Assembly (NCBI GenBank): GCA_963705495.1
Contig: CAVPJQ010000014.1
Coordinates: 1 to 64,000 of the forward strand
Direction of reading: 5' to 3'
DNA length: 64,000 bases
Source of the DNA: DATBVX01 sp963705495
GTDB lineage: Bacteria; Pseudomonadota; Gammaproteobacteria; Steroidobacterales; Steroidobacteraceae
Below, one piece after another: positions 7,810 through 15,612 of the stretch; within the stretch, counting starts at the first letter, position 1, and every line of letters begins with the position of its first letter. The notes beneath the pieces were generated by a model. The model ran no database searches and was not told the origin of the DNA. It worked only from the letters and a program-made list of their open reading frames with translations. Position numbers and translations under genes: made by a program.

Positions 7810-8818
7810 CACGCTGGAGCAGCTGCTGCAGCGGCGGGACCTCAGCGAAGCGCAAGCCGGCGAGTTGCTTCAGGCGCTCACCGATCCCGAGCTCGCACCT
7901 GCATTGGCTGGCGCATTGCTCGCTGCGCTGCGCAGCAAGGGAGTCACGGCGGACGAGGTGCGGGGATTTGCGGGCGCGATGCGCCGCCTGGCGCGCCGTC
8001 CGCAGTTGTCCGACGGGGCTCCCCTGGTGGATGTAGTCGGTACAGGCGGAGATGGCTCGGGCAGCTTGAATCTCTCGACCGGGACTGCCCTGCTCGCGGC
8101 GGCATGTGGCCTGCGCGTCGTGAAACATGGCAACCGCGCGATTTCGAGCCGCTCTGGCAGCGCGGATCTGCTGCAGGCTCTCGGCCTGAAGATACCCCTC
8201 GATGAAGCCGATGCGGGTGCGTGTCTGGATGCCACTGGCTTTACATTCCTGTTCGCACCGCACTACCACCCGGCGCTCAAGGCGCTTGCGCCCATTCGCA
8301 ATGCGCTCGGCGTGCGCACCGTCTTCAACATGCTCGGCCCACTCGCCAATCCGGCCGAGCCCGCATTTCATCTCATCGGCGCCTTCGACCTCAAGGCGGC
8401 GGAGCTGCTTGCACACACGCTCGCGCGGATGAACATCGAGCGGGCATTCGTGGTCCATGGAGAGCCGGGATGGGACGAACCGACGCCGGTGGGCCCGTTT
8501 AGCCTGTTCGATGTGCGGCCGGGGCGTGTGACGCATACCATGCGAGACGCGACGGCGTTCGGCTTGAGCACCTGCGATGCTGCCGAGCTGGCGGGAGGCG
8601 ATGCCGAGCACAATGCGAATGCGCTGCGCGCGGTCTTCGAGGGGAAGGATCGAGGCGCGCATCGGGACGCGCTATTGCTCGGCACCGCGCTCGTTCTTGA
8701 GCTCACAGGACGCGTGGCGGACCCACGCGAGGGAGTGAGGTTGGCGGCGGATTCCATCGATTCCGGCCGGGCACGTAAGCTCCTCGTGCAGTTAGCGGGA
8801 TTCGGGGGGCGGTCATGA
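7790..8818 (+). CDS. trpD: Anthranilate phosphoribosyltransferase
   Basis: The 342-residue enzyme transfers phosphoribose from PRPP to anthranilate. The PRPP/Mg-binding motif GTGGDGSGSLNLST starts at residue 84, followed by KHGNRAISSRSGSADLL and the anthranilate-site region HPALKALAPIRNALGVRTVFN; LGPLANP is also present. The length is usual for TrpD. The start at 7790 has GAGAGG just upstream and overlaps the end of trpG by 20 bases. The gene is separate from trpG, unlike the fused TrpGD of E. coli. Confidence 0.95.
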   Translation: MSLALRNTLEQLLQRRDLSEAQAGELLQALTDPELAPALAGALLAALRSKGVTADEVRGFAGAMRRLARRPQLSDGAPLVDVVGTGGDGSGSLNLSTGTALLAAACGLRVVKHGNRAISSRSGSADLLQALGLKIPLDEADAGACLDATGFTFLFAPHYHPALKALAPIRNALGVRTVFNMLGPLANPAEPAFHLIGAFDLKAAELLAHTLARMNIERAFVVHGEPGWDEPTPVGPFSLFDVRPGRVTHTMRDATAFGLSTCDAAELAGGDAEHNANALRAVFEGKDRGAHRDALLLGTALVLELTGRVADPREGVRLAADSIDSGRARKLLVQLAGFGGRS

Positions 8819-9648
8819 GCGGGTTTCTGCAGGAATTGGCACGGTCGACCCTGGAGCGGGTGAGCAAGGCGCGCAGTCTTGAGCCACGGGAGGCGCTTTG
8901 GCAGCGAGCCTCTGAGACACCACCCGCACCGCCGCTGAATCTCAGCGCATCCGGCTTCGACGTGATAGCAGAATTGAAGCTGCGTTCGCCGGCGACGGGT
9001 GTGTTACGCACGGCGAGCGAAGACATCTGCGCGCGTGTCACAGCCTACGCGGACGGTGGCGCAGCGGCCGTCTCCGTGTTGACCGAACCCTACCGTTTCG
9101 ATGGTTCGATGGCGCACCTCGCCCGCGCCTCGGAAACGCTTGCACCGCGGCGCGTGCCGACGCTGCGCAAGGACTTCATCATCGATTCGTACCAGGTGAT
9201 GGAAGCGCGCGCGCTCGGTGCGGGTGGCGTCCTGGTCATCCTGCGCATGCTCGATCATGGCCGCATCGTCGAGTTGCTTGATTGCGCCGCGATGCTGCAC
9301 ATGTTCGTGCTGCTCGAGGCGTTCGACGAAGAAGACCTGGCCTGCGCCCGCCAGATCGTCACGGAGCGTGCTGGCCGCCGTGAGCAGATCCTGGTCGGCG
9401 TCAATGCGCGGGATCTCGATACGCTGCAGGTCGTGCCCGGGCGACTCGAGGCGCTCGCTGCCAAGTTGCCTGCCGGTGCCCCGCACGTCGCCGAGAGCGG
9501 GGTTAGCAGCGCCGAAGACGCGGCGCAGCTGGCACGAGCGGGTTATCAGTTGATTCTCGTCGGTAGCGCGCTGATGGCCGACGATCAGCCGCAGGCGCTG
9601 CTGCGGGAAATGCTCGAGGGCGGGCGCGCAGCGCTCAAGGCCCGCTAG
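8815..9648 (+). CDS. trpC: Indole-3-glycerol phosphate synthase
   Basis: The 277-residue TIM-barrel enzyme closes the indole ring from CdRP. Catalytic Glu53 and Lys55 lie in AELKLRSPATG, and the phosphate-binding loops read LRKDFIIDSYQV, GVNARDLDTL and AESGVSSAEDA. The start overlaps the trpD stop (ATGA). It is a stand-alone TrpC; the PRA isomerase that is fused to it in E. coli is the next gene here. The canonical KxSPSxG motif is changed to KLRSPATG, a mild deviation that keeps the lysine. Confidence 0.95.
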   Translation: MSGFLQELARSTLERVSKARSLEPREALWQRASETPPAPPLNLSASGFDVIAELKLRSPATGVLRTASEDICARVTAYADGGAAAVSVLTEPYRFDGSMAHLARASETLAPRRVPTLRKDFIIDSYQVMEARALGAGGVLVILRMLDHGRIVELLDCAAMLHMFVLLEAFDEEDLACARQIVTERAGRREQILVGVNARDLDTLQVVPGRLEALAAKLPAGAPHVAESGVSSAEDAAQLARAGYQLILVGSALMADDQPQALLREMLEGGRAALKAR

Positions 9649-9659
9649 TTGCCGGCGCT

Positions 9660-10283
9660 ATGTTCATCAAGATCTGTGGCATGACGAGTGAGTCGGCGGT
9701 GGTCGCGGCAATCGAATGTGGCGTTGATGCAATTGGGTTCGTATTTGCGCCGAGCGCGCGGCGCGTCACGCCGCAGCGTGCCGCCGAATTGAGCGCACAG
9801 GCGCCGCGCGATCTGCTGCGCGTCGCCGTGACCTGCCATCCCGAACAACAGCTCATCGATGACATCATGCGTTACCTCGAACCCGACTGGCTGCAGACCG
9901 ATGTCGATGATCTCGCCACGCTCGACGTGCCCGACGAGCTGACCGTGCTGCCGGTGTTGAGGTCGGATGAAACGCAACCGCAGGAGCTTCCGCCTCGATT
10001 GCTGTTCGAGGGGCCGGTGAGCGGGCAGGGTGTGAGCGCCGATTGGCAACGCGCCGCGGGACTTGCGCAGCGCTCCGAGCTGATTCTCGCGGGCGGCCTG
10101 CATGCTGGAAACGTGGTCGAGGCGATCCGGCGAGTCCAGCCATTCGGAGTCGACGTGAGCAGTGGAGTGGAAAGCGCACCAGGGCTGAAGGATGCCCGTC
10201 GCATGGCGGAATTCGTGACCGCGGTACGAAGCGCCGCCGAGCCGGAACTCAGGCGAGGACAAGGTGAAAAGCGCAATGGATGA
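9660..10283 (+). CDS. trpF: Phosphoribosylanthranilate isomerase
   Basis: The 207-residue enzyme carries out the Amadori rearrangement of PRA to CdRP. The N-terminal FIKICGMT with the catalytic cysteine at residue 6, FAPSARRVTPQRA, the substrate-loop GGLHAGNV and the C-terminal GVDVSSGVES with the catalytic aspartate are all present. Eleven bases separate it from trpC, and its end overlaps trpB. Length is normal. Confidence 0.95.
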   Translation: MFIKICGMTSESAVVAAIECGVDAIGFVFAPSARRVTPQRAAELSAQAPRDLLRVAVTCHPEQQLIDDIMRYLEPDWLQTDVDDLATLDVPDELTVLPVLRSDETQPQELPPRLLFEGPVSGQGVSADWQRAAGLAQRSELILAGGLHAGNVVEAIRRVQPFGVDVSSGVESAPGLKDARRMAEFVTAVRSAAEPELRRGQGEKRNG

Positions 10284-11511
10284 AGGTCCTGCCACGGTGA
10301 CGCTCGATCAGATGATCGGCGGTGCGTTGCCGGACACGCGTGGACGCTTTGGCGCGTTCGGGGGCCGCTATGTGCCCGAAACGCTCATGCCGTCGCTCGA
10401 GCGACTCGCAGCAGGCATCCAGCGCCACCTCTATGCGGCCGATTTCCAGCACGGGCTCCAGGAGGAGCTGCGAACCTGGGCCGGGCGCCCGACGGCGCTC
10501 ACGAATGCGCACGAGCTGGGACGGCGCTGGGGCGCGCAGGTGTGGTTGAAGCGCGAAGATCTCGCCCATACCGGCGCACACAAGATCAACAATGCGATCG
10601 GGCAGGCATTGCTGGCACAACGCCTGGGTGCCAAGCGCATCGTCGCCGAGACCGGCGCCGGTCAGCATGGTGTGGCGAGTGCTGCCGCCTGCGCGCGACT
10701 GGGTTTGCCCTGCACGGTTTACATGGGTGCGATCGACATGGAGCGCCAGGCACCCAATGTGGGTCGGATGAAACTGCTCGGTGCGACGGTCGTGCCCGTG
10801 ACCAGCGGCGATCGAACTCTGCGGGCAGCGATCGATGAGGCGCTGAGGGATTGGGTATCTGATCCACTCCATACCTATTACCTGCTGGGCTCCGCGGTGG
10901 GCCCGCATCCCTATCCTTTGCTGGTGCGGGAGCTGCAGTCGGTGATCGGCCGCGAAGCGCGTGCACAGATGCTGGAACAGGCTGGCGCCTTGCCTGATGT
11001 GGTCGTCGCCTGCGTGGGCGGAGGCTCGAACTCCATCGGCATGTTTCATCCGTTCCTCGCCGATTCGAGCGTCGAGCTCCTGGGCGTAGAGGCGGGCGGA
11101 CGCGGCGCGGGACTGGGGGAGAATTCGGCGACGCTCTCGTTCGGCCGACCCGGCGTCTTGCATGGCAGTTTCTCGTTCCTGCTGCAGGATGAGCACGGCC
11201 AGGTGCAGGAAACGCATTCGGTGTCCGCGGGCCTCGACTACCCGGGAGTCGGTCCGGAACACAGTCTGCTCAAGGAGCTGGGCCGTGTTCGCTATGTGCA
11301 TGCATCGGACGACGAAACTCTGGAGGCGCTGGCGGAATGCTGTGCCAGCGAGGGAATCCTGGCGGCGCTCGAGAGCTCGCACGCACTGGTCGGTGCGCGC
11401 CGCTGGGCACACGCGAATCCCGGTAAGCGTGTCCTGATCTGCCTGTCAGGGCGTGGGGACAAGGACATGCCGACACTGCAGCGCACCGTTCTGAAGGACA
11501 CCCTGGCGTGA
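10264..11511 (+). CDS. trpB: Tryptophan synthase beta chain
   Basis: The PLP-dependent subunit condenses indole with serine. PLP lysine Lys107 lies in HTGAHKINNAIGQ; AETGAGQHGVASA and the phosphate-binding loop CVGGGSNSIGMF are also clear. The 415-residue length is slightly above the usual 395-405 because of a 20-30 residue N-terminal extension. The GTG at 10264 has GAGG upstream and overlaps the end of trpF by 20 bases; the ATG at 10276 is an equally possible start and would shorten the extension. The type is TrpB1, as expected next to trpA. Confidence 0.95.
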   Translation: MKSAMDEGPATVTLDQMIGGALPDTRGRFGAFGGRYVPETLMPSLERLAAGIQRHLYAADFQHGLQEELRTWAGRPTALTNAHELGRRWGAQVWLKREDLAHTGAHKINNAIGQALLAQRLGAKRIVAETGAGQHGVASAAACARLGLPCTVYMGAIDMERQAPNVGRMKLLGATVVPVTSGDRTLRAAIDEALRDWVSDPLHTYYLLGSAVGPHPYPLLVRELQSVIGREARAQMLEQAGALPDVVVACVGGGSNSIGMFHPFLADSSVELLGVEAGGRGAGLGENSATLSFGRPGVLHGSFSFLLQDEHGQVQETHSVSAGLDYPGVGPEHSLLKELGRVRYVHASDDETLEALAECCASEGILAALESSHALVGARRWAHANPGKRVLICLSGRGDKDMPTLQRTVLKDTLA

Positions 11512-12281
11512 GCGTTGCGGGAGAATCGATCGCCGCGGCGATACGCCAGGCTTGCGCGCGGCGCGGCGTCGCATTGGTGGGCTATCTCACCGCCGGATTT
11601 CCGTCGCGCGATCGCTTTCGCGAGCACCTTCTCGCCATTGCCTCGGCCGCGGACGTCGTGGAGATCGGCGTGCCGTTCACGGACCCGATGGCCGATGGCA
11701 TGACCATCCAGCGTGCAAGTCACGTCGCGCTGCAGGCGGGTGTCACGCTGCCGTGGATTCTCGATCAGTTGTCGGGCCTCGAGCCACGGCCGGCGGCGCC
11801 GTTGCTCCTCATGAGCTATCTGAATCCATTGCTCGCGTTTGGCCTGCAGCGCCTCGCTGCGGCTGCGGTTCGCTCCGGCGTGGCAGGGTTCATCGTTCCA
11901 GACCTTCCGCACGAGGAGAGTGCGGATCTCAGGCGCGCACTCACCGAGCAGCGAATCGCATTGGTCCAGATGGTCACGCCGGTGACCCCGCCAGAGCGGC
12001 TGAGGATCTTGTGCGCCGCAAGCCAGGGCTTCGTCTACGCGGTCACGATGACCGGTACGACTGGGAAGTCGGTCGCGGTCCCGCAGGATGTCCTCGACTA
12101 TCTCGAGGGCGTGCGCGCGGTCTCTGAGCTTCCGGTCTGCGCCGGATTCGGCATTCGCGGCGCGGAGCAGGTTCGACGCCTGCAAGGACACATCGACGGG
12201 GTAGTGGTCGGTTCCGCCCTGGTGGAGGCGCTCGAACAGGGGGACGACCCCCGCGCTCTGCTGACTTCGATGCGTTCCTGA
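11508..12281 (+). CDS. trpA: Tryptophan synthase alpha chain
   Basis: The 257-residue TIM-barrel subunit cleaves indole-3-glycerol phosphate. Catalytic Glu52 (VEIGVPFTDP) and Asp63 (MADGMTIQ) are in place, and the loops YLTAGFPS, MSYLNPLLAFG, GFIVPDLPHEE and CAGFGIRGAEQ match the family. The GTG start overlaps the trpB stop (GTGA). It is the last trp gene; no convincing terminator separates it from the toxin-antitoxin genes 88 bases on. Confidence 0.95.
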   Translation: MSVAGESIAAAIRQACARRGVALVGYLTAGFPSRDRFREHLLAIASAADVVEIGVPFTDPMADGMTIQRASHVALQAGVTLPWILDQLSGLEPRPAAPLLLMSYLNPLLAFGLQRLAAAAVRSGVAGFIVPDLPHEESADLRRALTEQRIALVQMVTPVTPPERLRILCAASQGFVYAVTMTGTTGKSVAVPQDVLDYLEGVRAVSELPVCAGFGIRGAEQVRRLQGHIDGVVVGSALVEALEQGDDPRALLTSMRS

Positions 12282-12309
12282 AGGCATTGCGGCTGCGGCG
12301 TGGCGTGAA

Positions 12310-12366
12310 TTGCGAACTTGGTCTTATTTCTATAGAATGCATTTACTAGTAATATTTCTATTGAAT
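12310..12366 (+). promoter_or_regulatory. Promoter with two palindromic operator-like sites for the Xre/RES module
   Basis: This stretch is markedly AT-rich against the genome. TTGCGA (12310-12315), a 17-base spacer and TAGAAT (12333-12338) form a sigma-70-like promoter. ATTTCTATAGAAT (12326-12338) and ATTTCTATTGAAT (12354-12366) are near-identical repeats 28 bases apart; the first has a perfect palindromic core TTCTATAGAA over the -10 and the second ends two bases before the antitoxin ATG. This fits autorepression by the Xre antitoxin. No Shine-Dalgarno sequence lies before the ATG because the second site occupies that place. Confidence 0.65.
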
Positions 12367-12368
12367 AT

Positions 12369-12746
12369 ATGGCCAGAGTCGCACCAGAACCAAACTTCGA
12401 ACCAAGGCGCGTACTGACGCGCGCCGTCCTGCGCGCGGCAGAGCTTCTGGAGCTGAACCAGGCAAGAGTCGCCGAGATCCTCGGTCTCAGCCCTGCGACG
12501 ATATCGCGCATGTCGAGCGGCACATACGCGCTCGACACAGGCAAGAAGGAATGGGAGCTGGCGGCGCTTTTCGTGCGGTTGTTCCGCTCGCTCGATTCGA
12601 TCGTCGGCTCCAATGACGCGGCGGCACGCGCGTGGCTCAACGGCAACAATCGTGCGCTCGGCGAGAAACCGGTGGAGTTGATCCGCAGCGCCGAGGGGCT
12701 GGTCCGTGCCGTCCACTACCTGGACGCCTCACGCGGTCGGGTCTGA
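12369..12746 (+). CDS. Xre/MbcA/ParS-family antitoxin
   Basis: The 125-residue protein has an N-terminal Xre-like helix-turn-helix (LTRAVLRAAELLELNQARVAEILGLSPATISRM, residues about 15-45) and a C-terminal MbcA/ParS toxin-binding domain (DSIVGSNDAAARAWLNGNNRA, KPVELIRSAEGLVRAVHYLD). This architecture is characteristic of antitoxins paired with RES toxins. It overlaps the toxin gene by 41 bases, which implies coupled translation. It probably neutralises the RES protein and represses its own promoter through the palindromes upstream. Confidence 0.85.
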   Translation: MARVAPEPNFEPRRVLTRAVLRAAELLELNQARVAEILGLSPATISRMSSGTYALDTGKKEWELAALFVRLFRSLDSIVGSNDAAARAWLNGNNRALGEKPVELIRSAEGLVRAVHYLDASRGRV

Positions 12747-13416
12747 GCTGTTTCGCCTGCGGCGCCGATTGTGGCGCGCCGTAGAGACGCAACACATCGC
12801 TTCGACGCTGCGCCTGGTCGCAACCGCGCAGGAACAAGACACTCTCGAGCTCGTCCTGGAAGCCAGTAAACCCCCGGTGCCTGCGGAAGCGGCGCGCCTG
12901 CACTACTTGTTGGCAACGCCGTTTCGCTACCCGTCGCCCTTCGGATCGCGTTTTCGAGCGCCCACCGAGCCGGGAGTCTGGTACGGCACGGAAGTTCTGC
13001 GCAGCGCGTGCGCCGAGCTCGGCTACTGGCGCTGGCGCTTTCTGATGGACTCCGAGGGCCTGGAGGCGCTCGGTCCTTCGCCGCAGACGGTATTCCAGGC
13101 AAGCATCGACACACGCGCCGTCGATCTCACTCGCGCGCCGTTCCGCCGCGACCAGGCGCGCTGGGGTCACCGTTCGGACTATGGCCCGACGCAGCAATTC
13201 GCGGCCCTGGCGCGTGAAGCCGAAGCGGGCGCAATCCGGTATGTGTCAGTTCGCGATCCTGAGCACGCGGCCGCCGTCGCAGTGCTGCGCGCCGATGCGT
13301 TCAAGCCCGTGCGCCCGATTCAACAGGTCACTTGGTTCCTCACGCTCAGGCCGGAGCGCGTCATCTGGCGGCGCGAAGGCGAGACTTTCGACTTCGATGC
13401 CAGCGCGTGGCAGTAG
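12706..13416 (+). CDS. RES-domain toxin (NAD-degrading type II toxin)
   Basis: The 236-residue protein contains the RES-domain features: a conserved arginine near the N-terminus (LFRLRRRLWRAVE), FGSRFRAPTEPGVWYGTEVLRSACAE with the R...Y...E pattern, and a distal serine-containing stretch (RYVSVRDPEHAAAVAVL). RES toxins are related to ADP-ribosyltransferases; studied members degrade NAD+ (NAD+ phosphorylase or glycohydrolase). It begins with GTG inside the antitoxin gene. At about 236 residues it is longer than the compact RES toxins (about 150-190), in line with larger subfamilies. Full catalytic residues cannot be verified without alignment. Confidence 0.85.
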   Translation: MPSTTWTPHAVGSELFRLRRRLWRAVETQHIASTLRLVATAQEQDTLELVLEASKPPVPAEAARLHYLLATPFRYPSPFGSRFRAPTEPGVWYGTEVLRSACAELGYWRWRFLMDSEGLEALGPSPQTVFQASIDTRAVDLTRAPFRRDQARWGHRSDYGPTQQFAALAREAEAGAIRYVSVRDPEHAAAVAVLRADAFKPVRPIQQVTWFLTLRPERVIWRREGETFDFDASAWQ

Positions 13417-13485
13417 ATCCGCGGTTGACCCCCGCTGTCCGCGGCGCTAGGTTCGGGCCAGGCAGCGCCATCCTCGCCCGCCACA

Positions 13486-13809
13486 ATGAAACTCGTTTAC
13501 AGCTCTGAATCCGTCGTGCAGGTCGCCCACATGCGCAATCTGCTCGAGAACGTCGGCATCCGCTGCGAGCTACGCAACTATCACCTGGGCAGTGCCATCG
13601 GCGAGATACCGGTCGTCGAAGGCTGGCCCCAGTTGTGGGCCGTTGAGGAAGCCGAGCACGCACATGCAGAGCAGGTCGTGGCGGCGGAACTCGCTGGAGT
13701 TCATCAGTTGGGTTCGGCCTGGCAGTGCCCGGCGTGCCGCGAGCGGCTCGAGCCGCAATTCACCACTTGCTGGCGCTGCGGCTGCGAGCGCGGCTCCGGC
13801 GCCACCTGA
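13486..13809 (+). CDS. DUF2007 protein with C-terminal zinc ribbon
   Basis: The 107-residue protein starts MKLVYSSESVVQVAHMRNLLENVGI, the pattern of DUF2007 (a ferredoxin-like fold annotated as a putative signal-transducing domain), with HLGSAIGEIPVVEGWPQLWA also typical. A C-terminal zinc-ribbon follows: CPACRERLEPQFTTCWRC, two CxxC pairs. No biochemical role is established. It precedes a hotdog-like gene by six bases, so the two probably form an operon. Confidence 0.8.
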   Translation: MKLVYSSESVVQVAHMRNLLENVGIRCELRNYHLGSAIGEIPVVEGWPQLWAVEEAEHAHAEQVVAAELAGVHQLGSAWQCPACRERLEPQFTTCWRCGCERGSGAT

Positions 13810-13815
13810 GCGCCA

Positions 13816-14541
13816 ATGGAAATCATCACCATCGGCGCGCGCTTCTGCGGGCCGCCCGACTCCGGCAACGGCGGCTATACGTGCGGCATGATCGCCGGCC
13901 AGTCACAGCTCCCGTTGCGCGTGCGGCTGCGACAACCGCCGCCACTCAATGCGCCGCTCATCGTGCATCGCGGCGAGGATGGCCGTCTGGAGGTGAAGCG
14001 CGACGGTGAACTCATCGCAGAGGCCGAGCCCTATGAGCTGCAGCTCGACGTGCCCGCGGCACCCTCGTATGTCGCAGCGCTCAATGCTTCGCGCTCCTAT
14101 CCAGGCTTCAAGCAACACGCGTTTCCGACCTGCTTCGTGTGCGGCCCGCAGCGCGCGCGTGGCGATGGCTTGCGCATCTTTCCCGGCCCCTGGGGCGACA
14201 GCGGCATCGTCGCGGCGCCGTGGATCCCGGACGAGTCGCTGTGCGCCGCGGATGGCAAGGTGTGCTCTGAATTCATGTGGGCCGCGCTCGACTGTCCCGG
14301 ATACTTCGCGGCACGCGACGACTATCGCGTGATGCTGCTCGGCGAGATTGCGGCCAAGGTCGATCGACGCGTGCACGCATCCGAGTCGTGTGTCGTGCTC
14401 GGCTGGCGCCTCGGCAGCGAAGGGCGCAAGCACCAGGTGGCGACAGCGGTCTACGACGACGATGGCGAACCCTGCGCACGCGCGCTCGCGACCTGGATCG
14501 AACTCAAGGAACAGATCCCGTTGACGCGCCTTCAGCTGTAA
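13816..14541 (+). CDS. Conserved hypothetical protein, probable hotdog/thioesterase-like fold
   Basis: The 241-residue protein opens with an ITIGARFCGPPDSGNGGYT segment, which recurs in uncharacterised proteins related to thioesterases. A middle FPTCFVCGP motif has two cysteines that could bind a metal, and near the C-terminus SCVVLGWRLGSEGRKHQVAT suggests a second hotdog-like half. No catalytic residues can be named and no function is proposed. It is co-directional with and close to the DUF2007 gene and convergent with the M48 peptidase gene. Confidence 0.6.
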   Translation: MEIITIGARFCGPPDSGNGGYTCGMIAGQSQLPLRVRLRQPPPLNAPLIVHRGEDGRLEVKRDGELIAEAEPYELQLDVPAAPSYVAALNASRSYPGFKQHAFPTCFVCGPQRARGDGLRIFPGPWGDSGIVAAPWIPDESLCAADGKVCSEFMWAALDCPGYFAARDDYRVMLLGEIAAKVDRRVHASESCVVLGWRLGSEGRKHQVATAVYDDDGEPCARALATWIELKEQIPLTRLQL

Positions 14542-14604
14542 TGTCCGCTTGTGGCTGACTGAACGGGCAGCGGGAAAGATCAGTCAACCGCAAACCGATA
14601 CCGC

Positions 14605-15612
14605 TTAGTCCCGGATACGCTCGGCGGTGCGTGGGTGCGAGGACAGCCAGCTCAACGCGCCGGCATGCGCGCCGCCGTATTTCTTTTCGAGACGAGCGAG
14701 CATGTCGCTGAAGTAATGGTGTGAAATGCCATTGCGATCCATCCACGCATAGGCGTAGTCGTCCGCCTCAACTTCGAACTCTCGTGAATGCTTCGCCTGC
14801 ACCAGGGCCGTCGGGACGCCGGCAACCAGCACCGAAGCGGAGCTGACATCACCCGTCAATCCGATCATCAGCAATGAGGTGGCAGAATTCTGCAGCAGCA
14901 TCCGCAGGCTGTGCCGGTGAACCACGTGCCCGATCTCGTGAGCGAGCACCACTTGCAGCTCCTCGTCGGCCTGCGCCAGCTCGACGAGCTCGTCGGTCAT
15001 GACGACGATCCCCGAGGGCAACGCGAACGCATTCGCGCCCAGCTCGCCGCCCTGCCGGAACTCGAGGCGATATTCGTGTGCGTCGTCGAGATCGCGCGTC
15101 ATGGCTGCGAACTCCTCCCGCAGCTGCTGCTGACGCTCGGGCGCAAGCTTCGAGGGCGAGAGATAGCCGTGATCGAGCAGCTCCAGCGCCTGCGTGCCGA
15201 TGAGCGTATCGGCGCGCGGCGGGAAGATCGCGGCGACGTGGCGGGCTGCCGCCGGTATTCCGTACTGGATTCCAGCCCACACGATCGCGACCAGGGCGAC
15301 CAGGGCGATGACCGCATACGTCCACTGGCTTTCGAGCCGATGCACGTCGTGCTGGACACTGGTGCTGTCGAGTGCCTCGAGAGCGGCGTCGATCGCGTCG
15401 TTGTCGAGTACTTGGCAAGCCGAACCGTCCGGGAAGCGCAGGGTGCGCGGGGTCTGCCCGATCCGCTCGGATATTTCGGTTTGGCTGAGCCGGTATTCGC
15501 GCACCTCACCGAGACCGCTGAGGCGCAACCGCCCATCCCACCCGATTTGCAGCTCGACGGGGTGCCGGACCGAGCTCTTGCCATCGAAGTACTGGCCCTG
15601 CAGCCCGCTCAT
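14605..15612 (-). CDS. M48-family membrane metallopeptidase
   Basis: The 335-residue protein has a cytoplasmic N-terminal domain (about residues 1-85, GQYFDGKSSVRHPVELQI), one transmembrane helix (YAVIALVALVAIVWAGI) and an M48 peptidase domain with the zinc motif HEIGHVVHRH and the distal glutamate region EFEVEADDYAYAWM. The N-terminal domain resembles the domain that precedes M48 peptidases in many proteobacteria. M48 enzymes act in membrane or envelope protein quality control. Its start overlaps the stop of the upstream YjgN-like gene (ATGA), so the pair is translationally coupled and presumably functionally linked. Confidence 0.88.
   Translation of the reverse strand: MSGLQGQYFDGKSSVRHPVELQIGWDGRLRLSGLGEVREYRLSQTEISERIGQTPRTLRFPDGSACQVLDNDAIDAALEALDSTSVQHDVHRLESQWTYAVIALVALVAIVWAGIQYGIPAAARHVAAIFPPRADTLIGTQALELLDHGYLSPSKLAPERQQQLREEFAAMTRDLDDAHEYRLEFRQGGELGANAFALPSGIVVMTDELVELAQADEELQVVLAHEIGHVVHRHSLRMLLQNSATSLLMIGLTGDVSSASVLVAGVPTALVQAKHSREFEVEADDYAYAWMDRNGISHHYFSDMLARLEKKYGGAHAGALSWLSSHPRTAERIRD

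Noticed and set aside
14556..14586. TGACTGA ... TCAGTCA inverted repeat between convergent genes
   Set aside because: Seven base pairs with a 17-base loop and no T run is too weak to call a terminator.
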